Source: Mallotus nudiflorus (Eukaryota; Streptophyta; Magnoliopsida; Malpighiales; Euphorbiaceae). From it: a stretch of DNA of 64,000 nt. The translations under genes and the position numbers were made by a program. Under the pieces are notes generated by a model. It ran no database searches and was not told the DNA's origin. It was given only the letters and a program-made list of their open reading frames with translations. Where the stretch lies: NCBI GenBank assembly GCA_947683625.1, contig CANTUR010000383.1, positions 558,001 to 622,000 on the forward strand. The letters are read 5' to 3'. Shown here piece by piece: positions 61,759 through 64,000 of the stretch. How positions within the stretch are numbered: the first letter of the stretch is position 1; each line of letters opens with the position of its first letter.

Positions 61759-63455
61759 ATGGTAATTATTTTCCCTTGAATCTTGATTTTGTTTGATTAA
61801 TTTTTCATTTCTTCTATTCAACGAGGCGATCTAGATTTTGAGGTGTTGTTGTGATAATGTTAACATTGTGGCGTTTCAGTGAAATAAATTACTATAGATT
61901 TGTGTGATTTGGTTTTCTAACCTTAGATTAACGAACGGAATTAGCTGATTGTCTCTTCGATTGGGAAAGAGATGATTTAATATTGATTTCATTTTTGCAT
62001 GTCAATTACAATGCGTTAATTGCAATTGAAAATACTAAACGGGTTTAATTCTGTTAAATTTTCTCCTTAAAATCGCTCATGGAAGTTCCTGAAAGTTTCC
62101 TCAGTAAATTTTGTAGTTTATTCTGTTTGTTTCGTAAGCTCCTTTTACCCTCTGATGGAAGGATTCCAAGACTGGCAATTATGGTGTAGACTTCTTGTAG
62201 CATGTGGGAACTTTCAAAATTTTTATGATTTCCCTGTTATGGAGCAAAAGTACAATTCTGTTTGAATATTCTCATTGGCTACTACTTTATCTAGCAGGAC
62301 GGGCATGATTCTGAAGATCCAAAGCAGAGTACTGCTGATATGACAGCTTTTGTAAGTTCTTGAATTCATCTTTCTGGATATTTTATTAAGCCATGTAACT
62401 AGGCTTGAACAAGTTTAGACTATCACCATTTAGTTGTGTGGACGACTTAGGTAGTGGATGTGCCCTGAGTTTCTTAATCCGGTACCTATATGAAGCAAAT
62501 TTGCTCGTAAGCACATTTTGGTTTTTCTTAAATGGTGAACTCTTTTTAGCTCGGGCAGAATATGTTGCTGTTGCTGACCTCTTTAACATGGATTGATTGG
62601 ATATTGAAGCTTTCTTTGTTTTCCATTGTTTGGAGTGCATTTAGTGCTGACCAAATGTTGTTAGACATTTGTTATACTATAAATGTCTTTGATTTTCCTA
62701 TATTTTTGATAAAGCTTGTGCCAGTGCCACACCTATTTGCTGCAAATGTTAATTATGTAGTTCAACTGATTGGGTGTTTAGCCTTTACTGAGCTTTTATA
62801 TTGCTTCTCTGTAGGTGCAAAATTTACTCCAGCAGATGGTGAGTTTTTATGGTTAGATATATCATTGACGGTCTATATCTGGAGTTACGAAAAGTATGAG
62901 TAGATTCACATGGTTTGGTTTTATTGCATTTTGCAGCAATCCAGGTTCCAGACAATGTCAGAATCCATTGTCACAAAGAATATCCTTCTCTTTGTTTATT
63001 TGTTTGTTGCAAATACCACAAAATGGTAGTTATATAACACTATTAGGGCATGATCTTATTTTGTTTTCTCTTCATGGCATTTGGTCATTGCGGCATGTCA
63101 ATCTAGACTATTTTGGGTCTTGTTAAACATCACTGGCATGATGAAACTGCAGTGATTATTGTCCAACTTTAGTCATTGAAAAGTTCATTCTGAAAGATTG
63201 CAGTTCTCTTCTGCCATTCAAATTGTTCATTTTGCGATGCTAGGCTTTAGTGTTGGCTCATTGCTTAATGTGGACCTGATACACATGGAATTGAATATTG
63301 GTTTCTTTGACTGCATCTCACTTGACGAAATGGGGAGCAGGATAGATGAGTTGGAGCAGAGCATCAATGATCTTAGAGCTGAAATGGGAGTAGAGAGCTC
63401 TCCATCTCCTTCAGCCCCACCCAAGGTGAAAGACGAACCCAAATCAGAGGAATGA
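61759..63455 (+). CDS. HSBP: Heat shock factor binding protein (HSBP)
   Basis: Small coiled-coil protein that binds heat shock factors through their oligomerisation heptads and damps the heat response. The Arabidopsis protein has 86 residues. Five coding exons: 61759-61761 (only the ATG), 62298-62351, 62815-62838, 62937-62979, 63322-63455. The sum is 258 bases, 85 residues, phase-consistent. The protein starts MDGHDSEDPKQSTADMTAF. The conserved heptad region runs from VQNLLQQMQSRFQTMSESIV through MGSRIDELEQSINDLRAEMG, and the acidic/Pro-rich tail is SPSPSAPPKVKDEPKSEE. Introns 1-3 are GT-AG. Intron 4 begins ATATCCTTCT and ends CTCAC, a U12-type AT-AC intron. The joined sequence matches the family closely without gaps, which supports the unusual junction. 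3' UTR follows to roughly 63590. Confidence 0.95.
62980..63321 (+). other. U12-type AT-AC intron (intron 4 of HSBP)
   Basis: The donor ATATCCTTCT matches the U12 consensus RTATCCTTT at the first eight positions. Near the end, TTTCTTTGACT (63301-63312) resembles the U12 branch site TTCCTTRAC, about 10-12 bases from the terminal AC. There is no polypyrimidine tract. Splicing A|ATATCC...CTCAC|TT restores the Ile codon of the family sequence TK-ID. Confidence 0.9.
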
Positions 63456-64000
63456 TTCAACTTAAGTTCAGTAACAAATCGCTGGTGATGGTTTAAACAA
63501 ATAGGTATTCTACAGTGAGATTTCTGTTTGTGCTTTTGCTAATTGTGATGTAAAACCAATATATCATATTTCAGAATTATGAATTTCAAAGGACACGCAA
63601 CTAGGGTGGTGCCCATTTTGATTTCTTCCTTGAGTTGATTTAAATGCTTTCATTACACTGAACACGAAAGCTCATGGTTTTCGAGGTTGTTTGCCACACA
63701 GGACTTGCCACTTCTATTATGTAATTTCATAAAAAAGAAATAGTTATATTTCACGAATGGTATCATGTCATAATAATCCATGTACCCCGACATCAGAAAT
63801 TTTTAAAATTCGAAAAAAAGATATGTGCAGCAAACAGTTCATCACGGTGGGTGGTCCAGACAAGATGTGCAATTCAAATACGTTACATAGATAGATAGAC
63901 CATGTTAAATCTTAAATGCGACGAAGACTCGTGAGGTGGGTTATCTTAGGTCTCTAATAAAGGTAAGAGATACTTTATTTCTACGGAGTTTGCCCCAGCT
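63456..64000 (+). other. HSBP 3' UTR and downstream flank
   Basis: The region contains the 3' UTR. AATATATCATATTT and similar AT-rich signals around 63558-63575 could direct polyadenylation. No further gene is visible before the window ends. Confidence 0.5.

Noticed and set aside
62405..63126. Several open frames of 63 to 113 residues on the plus strand
   Set aside because: They lie across introns of the HSBP gene, which has a complete, phase-consistent model.

Overview
The window is nuclear DNA from a flowering plant, most likely a woody dicot (a rosid seems plausible, but I cannot name the species). The evidence is AT-rich sequence, spliced genes with GT-AG introns, five protein-coding genes that clearly match land-plant families, and about 32 kb of nested LTR retrotransposons. 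All gene models were built by hand from splice consensus, reading phase and remembered family sequences. No alignment software was used.

Layout. 1-13355 is a repeat block: a partial non-coding repeat (1 to about 1210), then a truncated Ty1/copia element on the minus strand (1217-13355). The copia element is split by a complete but decayed Ty3/gypsy element of Del/Tekay type on the plus strand (1917-11388, 5-bp target duplication ATTGT). 13894-24062 (+) is an organellar isoleucyl-tRNA synthetase with 22 exons and 1100 residues. 24889-30657 (-) is a CARM1/PRMT4-type histone arginine methyltransferase with 15 exons and 538 residues, convergent with the synthetase. 33579-35005 (-) is a single-exon xyloglucan 6-xylosyltransferase (GT34). 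A perfect 44-bp tandem duplication near its 3' end shifts the frame and truncates it. 36764-37318 (-) is a TSPO-type membrane protein.

37848-57284 is one nested transposon stack. Its base is a Tat-lineage Ty3/gypsy element on the minus strand with 404/405-bp LTRs and a perfect CCCTT target duplication. It has degenerate gag-protease-RT-RNaseH-integrase on the minus strand, an additional antisense gene (PF04195-like) on the plus strand, and tandem repeats in its 3' untranslated region. Three non-coding elements of about 3.3 kb (TG...CA ends, 5-bp target duplications, probable solo LTRs) have landed in it. One is in its 3' LTR, one is in its 3' UTR, and the third is inside the second.

57285-61758 is AT-rich and has no gene I can recognise. 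61759-63455 (+) is a heat-shock-factor-binding protein (HSBP) with five coding exons. Its last intron has AT-AC ends and a U12-type donor and branch site.

The five host genes are unrelated housekeeping or stress genes and do not form a pathway. The most notable signals are the frame-shifting duplication in the xylosyltransferase, the U12 AT-AC intron, a hairpin plus palindrome conserved in the 3.3-kb repeat family, and the fully dated nesting order of the transposon stack.
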